A DNA stretch of 64,000 nt from Ancylostoma caninum. Taxonomy: Eukaryota > Nematoda > Chromadorea > Rhabditida > Ancylostomatidae. Made by a program: the position numbers and the translations under genes. Positions 1 to 12,800 of this stretch are shown piece after piece (position 1 is the stretch's first letter; every line of letters begins with the position of its first letter). Where the stretch lies: contig JBAJFG010000019.1 in assembly GCA_037903475.1 (NCBI GenBank), positions 8,059,001 to 8,123,000 of the forward strand. Direction: 5' to 3'. The notes below the pieces were generated by a model, which worked only from the letters and a program-made list of their open reading frames with translations, was not told the origin of the DNA and did not search any database.

Positions 1-1620
1 ATTAAAAAGCTAGTAGCAATTGACTGAGAGGTCACATTGAAATCAAAACACCACGGAATTTGCTAATTGGGAATTGAAGGAAGAAAATTAAAGCCTCGAC
101 AGGAATTAGCTCTTATAGTAGCCAAACAGCTATAATTACCCTAGAATGCTAGTGAAAAAGATTCGTAATTCCAAAAACGAAAAAAGAACGAGAAAATGAG
201 GGAAAACGGTATGATTCTGGAAGCATACTGAGGGAATTTACTTTAGAAAGACTGTGGTTTGCTAAATAGATCAGATGACAATCGATTCTTCTCGCGCTCC
301 AAGAAGATTTCGGTGCTCTAACGCAAGCGAATACAAGAGCGAAAACCCGTGCAATCAGCTGAGAAACGAGTCCGTCTGGTCCCAGGCGGTTATTGTAAGT
401 AGGTAATAGGACACTTCCAGTGCAGCTTGTACGTACCAAAAGTATTCCCCAAGTCCTGGGTTTTTCAAAACTTTCGGAATCTTCACAACGGAATTTTTCG
501 TGAGTGCTGCCTTTAAACGCCTTTCAACATATGAAGGAGAATCTTAGAATTTCGATCATTTGCCTTGTAAAGCTTTCGAAAATTTGAGAATTGAGGAGTA
601 CTGAATCAATCGAACACGTCATGATTCGCCTCTTGAAATGAACATACGCACATCAGATAATTAATAGCAATTAATTGCCAAAATGGACACTTTAATTCAA
701 AGTGTTATAACACTGCTCATTCACAACTTTGTTTATGATTTTAGCATCCGTTCAATTCGATAGATCCTTCCGAACGATGCAGTTGATGCTGCGCCCCCTT
801 GCAGCAAAAACTGAGATCGCAAGAATTCGCAGACTTTTGCAAGATGTTTTCAACATGCTCCAGATCAGCAAGTTGCTGCTCTTGCAGGTTTGCCGTGTCG
901 TTTGGAGCTCGGGGAAAAGTATAAGCAGTAGGGGAATAATCTGAGGAATAAGGAAATTAATGAAAACATCGATGCCTTCTCGTGTCAGTTTTTACCGGCT
1001 GAGATTTAAAGTGTAAAACATAACATGATCAGTGAGCAACCCTGTTTCTGTCCAACCAGCTTCTGTTCACCACTGCCGACCACATCTGCAGTAGACTTTT
1101 ATTTGTTTATTTATTGAACACACCGGAACGGTGTGCGGCAGAACAGGAAGGCATTAGGACTAATAACAATCGAAGTGGAAGAGAACGTAAAAAATGTTAG
1201 TGATATCAAACATCAGAAACTTTACTACTTTAAAAGAAAAGGTGTAGAAGACCTGTATTAGTTTGAAGGTATAGTTTTAGGAACGAAGTTCTGTCATGTA
1301 GTAATTGGGCTCTAATGCCACTGAAGCGAGAGTGTGGGGAGACATAGGGTTTAGTGTGACAGTCCTAGGCAGTGTTATGTGAGTCATATTTTCATCCAGA
1401 AACGGCACAGTCACATAGCAGAGGATTTTTCACAATTTTGAAAATTAATACGAATTCACCATTCTAGGACTTTGTGTCAGTGATTAGCTAGTTTGAAGAA
1501 GCGTGCAGTGGATCACACTCTTAAAACACCACCAAACTCCTGACCCATACACCCTATAGAGAAGATCTAGTTTAGGAAAACTCTGAGGTGGGGAAACGTC
1601 ACTACCCATGAACATTCGCG
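1..1620. other. Left flank without recognised gene
   Basis: No reading frame here carries a family motif I recognise, and the short open frames look like chance frames in AT-rich DNA. A T-rich TTTATTTATT stretch lies near 1105-1120, followed by a short inverted repeat around ACCGGAACGGTGT. The segment has no counterpart in the second half of the window, so it lies outside the tandem duplication. Confidence 0.5.
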
Positions 1621-1770
1621 CTACCTTTTATCGTGCAGGCACCATTTTCTATCAAGATCAAGTACATGATTCAGAAGTGGATCGTTTTTCGGGTGGAAAA
1701 TCAAGTTCGAACAGGTGCGAGAACGAGTGAGACGTTGGTCATCCTGCATATTGTGGGTGCTCACTTCTGG
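1621..1770 (-). pseudogene. Mariner transposase relic
   Basis: A minus-strand frame reads like the stretch before and including the first catalytic block of mariner transposases: a Q-R-L-T-R-S-R-T-C run, then HPKNDPLLNHVLDLDRKWCL, which matches the usual pattern ending in GDEKWxLYD. The acidic pair before KW is degraded (DRKW instead of DEKW), and the frame stops soon after. No terminal inverted repeats were found around it. It is an old, short fragment with no expected activity. The assignment rests on spacing and a few residues only. Confidence 0.35.
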
Positions 1771-3556
1771 ACCTTTTTTGTCCTGTCTATTGAAGTCGAA
1801 TGTTTTAAAACCGCAGTATGATGAGCATCCATCTCTGCCCTCAACGGTTAAATATTGAAATCCGACTGAGGTTACGCTGCTTCCTTTAACACTGCTTCGA
1901 CAAGGAACAACCTGCGATTGTGACCATAGTTGTCTAAAAGTTTGCCGGAACAAAACTTCTCAAACAACTATCTCACTGTTCGAGGGGACGCATATGATCA
2001 GTTCTTTTGACCGAATTTGTGCAATTAGGATTAGGATTCATTAGGAAAGGCGAGTCTCTCGTTCTTCAGAGGGGTAGTTACGGTTCGAACCGTTCCGAAA
2101 AATTATAGAAAATGGTCTGATTCTCAGAATTTTTCACAGTGAGAATCGTTATTACCGGTTTGTTCACGACATCCAATCAAACCCTGGTGGAAGTAAAACG
2201 CAATAAAAGTTACTGGTCCAGCTAGATTTACATCAGAATATCCAGCTGCGGATCAACAGCCTGCAAAAGGAACAAAATCTGCAGAAACATGTGAATTGTG
2301 TGAATTCATGACTTGAATCGAGTAATGTTTCTCTCCAGATGTCGATGGCGTGAGCTTGGAGACAGGAAGTAACTCTCCTTCGTTCGCAAGTTCAACTGTA
2401 ACCTCTTTTTTCGTTTTGTATATTATTCCACTGTCATTTCGTGCACGAAAATTATTTGAGTTTATTTTCCATGCCTCCAGATACACCAATAGTGCAATAG
2501 TGGAACCGCTCCCAAATATCGATGTAGTGCGAATTTTACCAAATGCTCTCGAACCCTCGGAACATCAAATTACAAGCAGAAATCATTGTAAAAGTACTCT
2601 AACAGAGGATTGTAAAGTGGAAGAAACAGTGAATGAAAAGTGCAAAAACTCGCTCAGAGATGGAGCTGAACTTTCGGTGCAGTTTTCATTTCGAGCAAGC
2701 AACTTGCCCCTCCACCACGAACTCATCTAATTGTGGAGCTGTGGAATTTCTAGATATGAGCACTACGAGGAACTCCTATATCTTTGCCATTTTTATTATT
2801 CTTGAGCGGTACTTCCACCAGTGACTACCTACCTGAGTAGCGAGACACTTAACGTCGCTCTATGGAGCCATCTAGGCACACAAAATTTAGAGTTTATGCG
2901 TTTGAACCAAAGATGGGCATACCTCATCATAGAGAGAAGTTTGATGGAATTCAAGAACAGATTTGAGATTAGCATCGCAACCTGCATAAGGCATCATGTA
3001 TACAACACGTTGTAAATGATTGACCAATATCCTTCCCTTGCAAGCAGAGGCTACTAATCCTTGTGCACTCACAATTTCGCCTCACATTTTGTTTATTTAT
3101 TTATTTATATTGCATGACGACATGCGCCAAAGGAAACAATGACAGATCCTAGCCTCTAATTTCAACCAGTTCAGTGAAGAATGCTAGTAGAAAAGAAAAT
3201 AAATGTTGAACTAAAAAGAATCTAACCAACACCAATGACAGTTAACGGTGGAGATACAAGCAATAAGGTCTGGTTCTGGGACTGATAAAAGGGAATAAGC
3301 CAAACTTCTTACGCCTGTCTCAAAATTCAAGAATTTTCTGAACGATTGTGAAGTGAAAATTTTCATGATGCGGCTATACGGGGGTATGCATGAGAACTAC
3401 CACCACCGAATATGCTCGGCATGGATTTCAAGAAGAATCATTTTCGTGCGGTATCTAACATGGAAAGCACCAGAGCGTCTGGGCTTAATTCCAGTACCTA
3501 CCCTGGCGAGCACTGGAATATGACCTGCTTTCTTATGTCTTTCTTTCTTAATTGTG
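1771..3556. other. Left flank, no confident gene
   Basis: Open frames near 2253-2489 (minus) and 2350-2730 (plus) overlap antisense to each other, and neither shows a known domain. TTTATTTATTTATTTATATT at about 3090 is a simple T-rich tract. Homology between the two duplicated loci starts at about 3557, just beyond the poly-A end of gene 1. Confidence 0.45.
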
Positions 3557-3635
3557 ATAGATACATTTGAGATACTTAATTACACCTTCCTTCCAGATTT
3601 CCCGATGAATTTCGTGGACAATGAACGCACTTTAC

Positions 3636-3641
3636 TTTATT
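3636..3641 (-). terminator. Poly-A signal of gene 1
   Basis: The minus strand reads AATAAA 25 bases after the gene 1 stop codon. Copy 2 has the same signal at the matching position, which supports use as the cleavage signal. Confidence 0.7.
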
Positions 3642-3665
3642 TTAAGGTTTACTTCATTACAATAA

Positions 3666-3855
3666 TTAAATTCCCTTAGATTCCAATTCATTTGCGAGTC
3701 TGGTGTACAATGCCTGGATGCGTTCCTTTCCGAAGCGGTTGAAATGAGCTGAGTCGTCGAAGTACATAATGTTCGTCTTCGGGTTGTATCCGAGAAACTG
3801 ACCGTCGTCATCAACCAAGAAGGGTAGGTAGTCGATAATTTCGCATTTTTTGCAC
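3666..3855 (-). CDS. Gene 1 terminal exon with SGNH D-x-x-H
   Basis: The last exon follows a CTGCTTGTAG acceptor and encodes CKKCEIIDYLPFLVDDDGQF, then GYNPKTNIMYFDDSAHFNRF. The D-S-A-H block supplies the aspartate and histidine expected of the SGNH triad. The stop is TAA at 3668-3666. In gene 2 the same block reads DDLVHF, keeping D and H but changing the two residues between them. Confidence 0.9.
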
Positions 3856-6800
3856 CTACAAGCAGAGACGATTCTCGTAAAACAACATCCAGAGAATTGG
3901 CAATTACTCAGACATACAGGCGTTTGGAACGCTGGTGAACTTTCAGCCAATGCAAGCCGCCACGTAGTAACCGAGGTGTATATAAGCCAGCAGACGGCTG
4001 TGGAAGATTAGTTTCGTCTCTGGGCTGGTAGTAAACCCCCCATGTCGCGACAGCCAAGATGCGACCGCGTTGGCACCAGGTTCGCGACATCTGCACACAT
4101 GTCGCAAGAATCTCGCGACATCGATGCGTGACTCGCGAATCAATGTGTATCTGCTGAACCCTTCGGCAGGAGAAACATGTGATCATGGCGCAGCAGGTAG
4201 CGTGATTGCAGATGAAGAGCACTACTATGTAAGCCGGGTTCGATCCCAGTTCATTTCAACCCTTTTGCAAAACCATAGCAGTGGTTGTATCTACTTTATG
4301 ACAAATTTGGATGTGGAACTAGCTTTGCTTATGCCTCCTCATGAATGGAAAACTGTCACAGATGAGCTTCGAGAAGGTGTGAGGCCTTATCGCCGTATAT
4401 TTCTAGCTAGGCACATAGATTTGGTGCGGTTTTTCAGATAGTTACAGTACAATCTTCTCTTCTCTTCTACTGCAAATTTTGAATCATCCTAGGAAGTCGG
4501 GACTTCACGGGTGTTTTTAATCTCTCCTCACTTCGCAAAAATCCTTTTTTGAAATTCGTGTCGAGACACGCAATTCAAGCGGTAATGAACAGGTCCCTCG
4601 TGTCAGTTGTATATGAAACTTCCGCTCTGCATGTTTCTTGTTCTCTTTGTGATTTCATTTTTGCCGCATAGCCGCTACTTAGTTGTCCTATGCGCTGAAA
4701 AAGGACATCCTTGTCGATAATCCATAAAGATCACTTTTTTGTGGATTCTTTTTACGGCTTGTTTATCACCTACTTCGCAGATCTTTTCAAAAGACCAAAG
4801 GGCGCTCAATATGATTTGGATGCCTAGAAATCTAGTCATTTTGTGTTTTAATACCGAATTGTATGTGGAGGTGCAACTGGATAAAAGAGAAGCGATGTAG
4901 ACGAAGGTTTGAGAGCTGCGTAAATCTGCTCTGTTTCAAAGAAACTTCGTTTTGATCTTGACCAGGGGCCTGTGCTGATGTCTGATCGTTGTCAACGAAC
5001 TGGACGTCCACGAACTCCGTTTAGGTTCGCGACATCGCACCTCGTTGAATCGCACACTATTTCCCCTAACTTTGGCTGTCTGCGCCTCATGACCACCAGG
5101 TCATGAACGTGGATCGCGACCACATCGTGAGAAAGTCAATGATCTTAGTTGCCAACTATGTCGCGACATCGTCGTGAACGCATGTTTTATCACTGGAAGT
5201 TCATGAACATCTCGCGACAGATGTGAGGGAGAATGTCACGACATGTTAGCAGCTGAGAGTTCACGACATCAGGGGGTTTACTACCAGCCCTGCTGTGGCG
5301 GAGACTAGATGAGCCCTACGGGACTTGTCTGGCCAGCTGAGATACGGTTGAAACTCTGGTCTAGTGTAACGAATGACCAGACGAGTTGCTTGGATGCGGT
5401 CGCGTTCCAACTTGGCGCGGACGGGAAGCTAAATGTTTGCGGACGCCTCCCCGCAAACATTTAGCTCGCCGAGCGCTGGCACATTTTTTCATTTTTTTCG
5501 CGGATCATTTTTTTAAAGTATATCTGCAGTCATCGGATGGAATGAAGGATGACCTGCCTTAATACTGCCATTCCCGCACCCGAATCTCGGCAGGCCAAAC
5601 GGGAAATACGCGCACCTAGCGACGGAATAATCACACCAACCCCGCCTCTTTTGCGTTCTCCACGCAGGTGTCATGCGAAGAGAAACGGTGTGTGACGGCC
5701 CTCCAAACACCCGAATGCCTGAGTATATCTGGAAATGGATCGTAGTCACCGTTTTCCTACTTCCGTTATACGCGCACGGGCGAAGACCTCTTCGTTCTTG
5801 ATGAGACCGTTCTGAAATGCGGCAAAAACGTGAAACCATCTAAATGAATGAAGGAAAATAGCAGTATAGTAACAAATCACCTTGATATTCCTCAGAGGCC
5901 TTTTGTTACTGGTGAATTTCAGACCTCTTGAAGAGCAACGTTGAAAGCACGTCGGTAGAGCTTGTAGCAGATACACCTTCATACGTTAGGTTGCCTTACG
6001 TCATTTATTTGTTTATTCATCTATTTATTAGTATATATGTACAAAGAGGTGGGTCATTTCAAAAGTTAATGTAATGCAGAAACCCTAAATATTAAAAAAT
6101 CCAACAAGTTTGCAGCTAGGAAAGCTGCCAAAACCTCATGTCTTACATAAGGACGCAAAAATTTATATCGTGAAAAACCCTTGGCAATTACGCGTAGATG
6201 GTACAGGATGGTGAAAAACTATTAGAATTCAAAAACGGCTTCGTTCTACACAGATGTGGCTCCGCATAGACTTGTAAAATTTCGCTTCGTTTTTCGTATT
6301 GGGCACCATTACCCAAATCAGGAAATCCAAAAATTCCAAGAATTGATTTTTTGGCGAAATTTTGCTCACTGGGATCACTTGAGGTGCTGGACACAAATAG
6401 CTCAACCATTTTGTACCGTAACCTCGTCTTTGTAAGGTTAACACTGGCGCTATACTCTATGTGGAGTGTAGCACCTTGCCTCACTGTCGCTAGCGACTGT
6501 GACATCTGTGCTCATCGATTCTAGACGAAGCGTGCGGCGATCACCGCAATTTGTGACAGGCGATCGCCAACTCCGACCGTCGCCAGCGACGACGACTCAG
6601 GGTGCTATACTCCACCTGGAGGAGCGCCAGTCACAAGCTGTATACTAGACACGACTAGCCAAAAAATCCTCTCAAATTTCGCATGGACGCTTCAGGCGCT
6701 GATCACGAGTCTCAACATGATATAGCATGCCACTGCCATTCTCTTGCTGAGAGTGGCATTTTATTCCAGTTTCGCACAGAGATTCTGCCCTTACTCATGA

Positions 6801-9800
6801 AAACGATGTTACAGTAAAAATGGTTAAGGTGATCGTGTTTGTCACAGCAAATGACTTCCATATGCGAAAGTTTAGCGAAGAATTTTCCGATAAAATGTTT
6901 TGGGGCCTTGGATGTAATATAGTGCTCCGCTGTGCAACATCGTGGATGTTCTAACATTCTCGACGAGAACTGGGAATGTCATCCAATTGTGTACATATTT
7001 TGTGTTAGCCACTGGGTCTCTTATCTAGAAAAGCATAAATTTCTTCTAAAAATCTGTAGATTAATCCGTAGTCTGTAGGGAAACGTCAACCACCATTGCA
7101 CTCCTCCTCGGCCTAGAGCGGCACACCACCCATGCAGCGCGAGAGCGCGCTGTAGATGTAAGTGTTGCTTCGCCCGTGCCTCGTAGATGATGCGGGGCTC
7201 CAGGCCGCGGAGAGGTGCGATTATAATTGACGCTCCCTGTTTGTGTGTGACTCTGTTTATTCTAAGAGTTGTGTAAAGAGACCTTTTTGACCACTTCTTC
7301 CACTTGATTCATGCGATTCATGTAGTCGTTGAAAATTCTATCTTCATCGATAGGCTTCATAGGATCGAACCGTTTTCGACCGAGAAAAGGCCTCAAAAAC
7401 ACTATTTATTTCACAAAGACAAGTTAGAAGAGCTTGTACAATTAAAGATATGAAGACTAACAGTAACATATGAGCTCCTGGCAACTAACAGATTAGTTGC
7501 CAGCCACATCGTGCCTGCACCCTCCTCGATATGAGCGACGGCGACGCAAGCTGCCGTGAGGGGTATATGGCTGTGTTCATACCCTATCGCCGTGCGACAA
7601 TCGCGCACATGCAAACTACCTAAAAGCGTCGCGTTGCGGCGACCGGCGAAAATTGCCTCATTGGATCGCGATGCTACGTCGCATATTCGCGTTGCATCAC
7701 GTTCAATTCATACTTTTCCTTCTGAAATCACCCGATCTCCCTAATTCGGATCCTGTTTGCTAGAAGGTGCGATGTGACGACCGCCGTAACGGATCGGGAT
7801 TTGCTTTTGATTCCTTCCGTCAATTGTTTCAACTTACGACCTTGTTAACTTCGCTACCGCCTTGTCACGCATATCGTGGTCGTCGCTGTGACAACATCGT
7901 CTGAAGAAGTATAAACACAGCCTATGTTCTACATATGATGCTGCCATCTCGAAGTCTCATATGATAATAGCTTGTGTTCAGCGTAGTGTGAGAACTTCTT
8001 CAACTTTTTTATTTGATTAGCTTTCGGCGCATAGCGCCTTCGTCAGATTTTAAGAAAATGTTTACAACACATGCAAAAACGTCCAACAAACTGAGTAGTG
8101 ATTATTTTACCCACCGAACTCGTTGGCGAATGGGAAGCAATGAGTTCGTTTCAGGACCAGGCGGGTATTTAAAGTTTCGTGATATTGTAATCCTATCACT
8201 GCTTCTCCATCTCTGATCGGTCAAGCGATAAACTTCAGAGCTTCCACTAATTCCTCCCGACTGTTAATCTCCGTTTTGCACCTCCTGATTTCTTTCGCTT
8301 CCATGATCTTTCTCTCTAGCGGTCTTTCGAGGTGATGATGCAGCACTTTAACTTCAAATTCTGGTACGGACTCTCGTGTGTGCATTGTCGTGTGGTGCCT
8401 GGAGAAACTATTGTTGGGGCATGATTGCGAATGGGAGAAAGCTCGTCGGTGCACGTCCAATCTTTTTCTAAGCGGTCTCTCTCTCCCACATAAAGTGGTG
8501 TGTCTGTGCACGTGATCATTCAGACGGTCCCCCGCAGGTGACAGAGATCTTCTGTTCACGGCAGTACCGACACGATCGTTTGTCGCATCCTGCTTCGTAG
8601 ATGCGGGACGACTTTAACATCTCTTTGAGTGTGGGCGGTGGTTGAAGCACAAGACGAAATGGGAGTCCACATTTCTGAACGATTGTTGTTGGTTCCAGAC
8701 GGCAGTGCATTGGTGCTGCCCTATCTAAACTCTCATTCAGATAGGGCAGCACCAATGCAATGCCGTCTGGAACCGAGTATGGTCTCCATGAACTAGTGGT
8801 ACCTGTACTATACCCATTTTCAAAGAGGATGTCTTGTATTCGTGCATCACTTCCTGAGGTGCTTGTGCAAATTCGATCGCTGGTTCTCCTCATGTTCTGC
8901 ACTACGTTAGCTTGCATGTGGAGTGGATGAGCACTCCGCGAGTGTAGTATAATGTTTTTAGAAGATTCCTTTTTGAACCAGCGTATTTCTTCATTTCCTT
9001 CGTGAATTCGAACTCTCGTGTTCAGAAAGGGTAAAAAACCGTCACTGTCTGGTTCTTCAACCGTGAACTTTATACTAACGTCATTCGAGTTCAAATTCGC
9101 AAGTGTGACAGCTAACTCAGAAGGTGTAGTCCCAACAACGAAAGTCGTCTATGTAATGCTTATAGAAGAGTATTCCAGCAGTAAGCGACATCCACTCGAT
9201 ATGATCGAGGGACACAATGGCTAGCAGTGCGGCGATGCGGGTCCTCATAGCCAGTCCTCGTTTCTGCCTGTAGAATTCGTTATTAAAGCGGAAAACGTTA
9301 CATTCAAGTGTTGCTTTCGGAAGATTTTTGATGTCGTTTCCAGAGGATCGAAACGTTTCCACTTCATTGCTATGGTCATCCACAAGTTCAATCAAAGGCT
9401 GGATGACAGCGATGTTCGTGCACAAAGAAATTGCATCGTAACTGACATAGGAAGCCTTATCCGGAATTTGACAGCGTTGAATCTCATTAACAAACTTAGT
9501 CGAGTTCACAATGTGAGCCCCGCCAAATCGTAGAAGCGGAGCAAGCATCTTCACAAGTAGCCAACTTATTCGGTCTGACGGTCCGCCACAGGATGATATT
9601 ATAGGCCTCGATTTTATCCTGGATATATCCACACTCCTCAAGTAAACGTTTGGCTCAATCTTATGAGTTTTAACAAGTAATAAGTTGGCACTTCGGGGGT
9701 GATTTGTGCAGAAACGAGATGTTATGCTTACATCGAATTTTATACAACTTATGTTCTAAACACCTAGGGTAGTCACCGCAGCCGAGCATGTTGTCATGCA

Positions 9801-12800
9801 AGCATGAAGCATACGTGTCGTCATCGGTGTCGCGTTGTAGTCAAGGTCTTTGAAATGAAATGGTGGGCATTTTGTATTCTCGAAAATTTGCTATCAAGCA
9901 GCCAACTAGCCAGTAATAGTCAGTCCTCAAGCAAATTTATAGAACTCGATTAACAACTTACGTGATCAACCTTGATTCTTATCACTGACAATTATTTCTT
10001 TTTCGAAATGTTGAGATGGGCTGCGAGCTACTTACCGTGAGCTAATTGCCTCACTTACCTAGTAACTACGAAAAGAATATCCGGCTTTAATGCGTTTATT
10101 ATGAAAGAGTAGTTGTAATTTTGGAAATGACAGTTGTCTTTGTTGGTTACCGTCAAAAACTCGCATCCTGCAAAAAATACGAACTGTTTAGAACCACTGG
10201 CCAGATTCATGCTTGTCCAAGGCAAACATATGCGTTAGTCTGCAATTGGAATAGGTAAAATTACCTAGAAATGAAAAGAAGCTGAGTTCTCGTGAGAGAT
10301 TCTTGAAGGCATTGTAGATCTCGCCACCTTGATTGAAAGCGTAACTGTTACCAATTACTAGTATGCTATAGAGACCAGTGCCATTCTGGAACAATAACGA
10401 ACTGCTCATCATAAGAGTATGCACATCCATCTTCAATATCGGTCACTGAGGCTACACTAGACACTGGCTTCGATTGTGGGAGGAGCGCTAGTGGTGCTGT
10501 CGCTGCTGTCCTCAGCAACCAATCGATACACATTAAAACCACTGTCAACGCGTCTGCAGTGATCGAAAGCACTGTAATCCTTGAGAAGTATAGCACCAAC
10601 CGCTAGATACACATCGCTCCTCCTCCTGCCATCACCACCTCACTGCCGATCTACATGAACGTGGCAGTTTTTCCAGTCCTTTTTTTAAACTTTTATTTTC
10701 TTGATTTGTTTCACTACTTGTCCAGAAGTAAGATGTTTCAAGAAGGTTCCATATCTCTTTACATTCATAGCAGAACCTGCCCTAAATAGTGTGGTATTAT
10801 TTTCCCCTTGATGTTTTCTTCCTTACCTCAGGCAATTGAAAAATCTGTCCTTTTTCTTCTAAAAGTGTGAAAAATCTTATGCGTGGATTGTTATGGAAGG
10901 TTAGAAATACCTGCGTTTCACAAAACGCTCCAGGAGGGACGTCTTTTTCGTCAAATCTTTTACTGCGCTCGCAATATGGTGTTGCCATGTTCAGAGATTG
11001 ATTTCCTTCCTTCGCATTAATGTACTGCATAAGCGCTGAAAATCACATGCACATATATTCCTTCTCTTAATATGACGCCGACAGAACGAAAAAAAAAACA
11101 AAGTAGCCGTTACGCATTAGTTATTTACTCATTATGATCAATCGTTATTCCATTGCAGGGAACGAAGCCGCGCCGCACCACCTATGCGGCGCGGCAGAGT
11201 GGCTAAGCGATGTGGTTCACCGAGAGTTTCCGGGATTGCTGCTTTTCTGTACAGCAATATCAGAGTCTACATAAAATTCCACACACGCAGAAATTAGCTG
11301 TGGAAACTGTAGAAAAAGCGGCAATCACGAAAACGAGAGAAAAGCACAAAAAGCAAAACAGCATTTGGAGAAAAAAAAACATTGCACACTTTTTTCCCTT
11401 GGAAGGCACTCGAATAACTCACTCATATTCCATGCCGCATCATTGATATTGATGTTACTGTAATTCACCGGTCCTGCACCAGATCCTCGGGCCAAATCAT
11501 CTTGGATGTGAAGGCGGTAGGAAAGCGCGGAGGACGATACTAATAGTAATGCAACAAGGAAGGAGATTGCAGGCGGAGACCATTTCAAATATCGTGACTC
11601 AAAACCATGGTGGATAGCAATTGCCAAGGTCGTAGAGGCGAGAACACCAAAACACAATACTAAAATAACAACCGTCAATTTTGCTGCTTGTTGGTACAAT
11701 TTTCATTTGCACGATAAAATGTGACAAAATCTCAAGTTTTCCGACAACACAACACCGTATCAGGGACTGTTCGGCATATTCCTCGCAGAGGGTTACTCCC
11801 AAATATCGGGAAGAGAGCAATCATAGATAGAATGGCAGTCATCATGCGCAAATGAAAGAATCCTTCGCATGTGGTAAGGTATTTTAGTGGTACCATGAAA
11901 AGGGAGTAGTCGCACTACATCTACATCGTGGGTTTGCTTTGAAAACGTTGTTCCAACTTTCTCAAATTTGTCGAAACAGGTGTTCAAAGCCACACAGTGA
12001 CAAATGAAGTTCAATTATCAAAAAAAATCGTAGAAATGTAAATACTTCCGCTAGGCAAAAATAACCTTTGAAATTGAGTTTTTTCCACCAATAAGCTATG
12101 GACTGTATCGTATTGTCGAAGACTTTTTAAGGGAGCATTGCAAATCGGTTATTATTAGATAAGTATGGAAGTCCGACTGACGCCGGACTTCCAGACTTCT
12201 TCTAATGCTCGCTTCGCTCGCATTAATTCATGTCATATCCACGATAATATATATTATTGTCCAATCGAGTTTTCAAATGGAAAACAACTCAGAATGTAGC
12301 ATCACATTGCTTTCTCCTGCTGCCTTTACTCTAGGCCAATGGAACCTGTACAGGGTGGTAACGTGCCGTCTTGTGCACAATTAGTTCTCGATTGAAATAA
12401 CCAGCTATCTGCCACCGATTTACAGTGGAATGATAAAAGAGAATAATTACCATTTCCTGCACGTTATTGTTGGTAAAGTGATACGGGTCACATTGAGTGT
12501 ATAAAAGAGATTGGTGAGGAATGGTTAGGCACAAATGAGAACATTGGGTGAACACAGGAGTGGTTGTGAGGCTGCACAAAGGGCAAATATGCGCATTATT
12601 CATCGACTGCCGGGTGCCATTGTTAAATATTACCACTACTGGGATGCGATACCGCTCTCACTTGACGGAGAACTCGTCTTGTAGTGTTTCATCGGTGATT
12701 GGCGCGGGCGCACTCCTGCAGCAACAGTGCACCAGACTCCACCACTTCTGGAAGCCGGCGCACCATTATTAAACAGTTGGGTCCGTCTCCAGGCGTAGGC

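Larger units (their letters stand above)
7931..9749 (-). mobile_element. Penelope-like retroelement
   Basis: Inserted in an intron of gene 1 and flanked by TATGTTCT (7923-7930 and 9750-9757). Gene 2 has the uninterrupted site with one copy of that octamer (44233-44240). The minus strand carries Penelope-type reverse transcriptase remains followed by a GIY-YIG-like endonuclease tail, then a hammerhead-like core near the 3' end. The element is 5'-truncated and frameshifted. Confidence 0.8.

Noticed and set aside
2253..2730. Opposed frames at 2253-2489 (minus) and 2350-2730 (plus)
   Set aside because: No domain, no splice-supported partner exons and no second copy to test coding constraint. Left unannotated.
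4070..4441. 123-codon plus-strand frame and neighbouring frames at 3908-4222
   Set aside because: They lie across the boundary of the GGGCTGGTAGTAA element in an intron and have no motif; the empty site in copy 2 shows they arose by insertion.
11160..11240. tRNA-like text GCGGCGCGGCAGAGTGGCTAAGCG with a GC hairpin
   Set aside because: It resembles the start of a Leu/Ser tRNA, but no anticodon arm, B box or acceptor pairing follows. The hairpin arms pair with each other instead. It is an intron palindrome in both gene copies.
11599..12014. Minus-strand frames between 11.6 and 12.0 kb as additional acyltransferase exons
   Set aside because: No family motif is seen, and copy 2 carries a 1.3-kb interruption inside this interval, which argues against a conserved exon.
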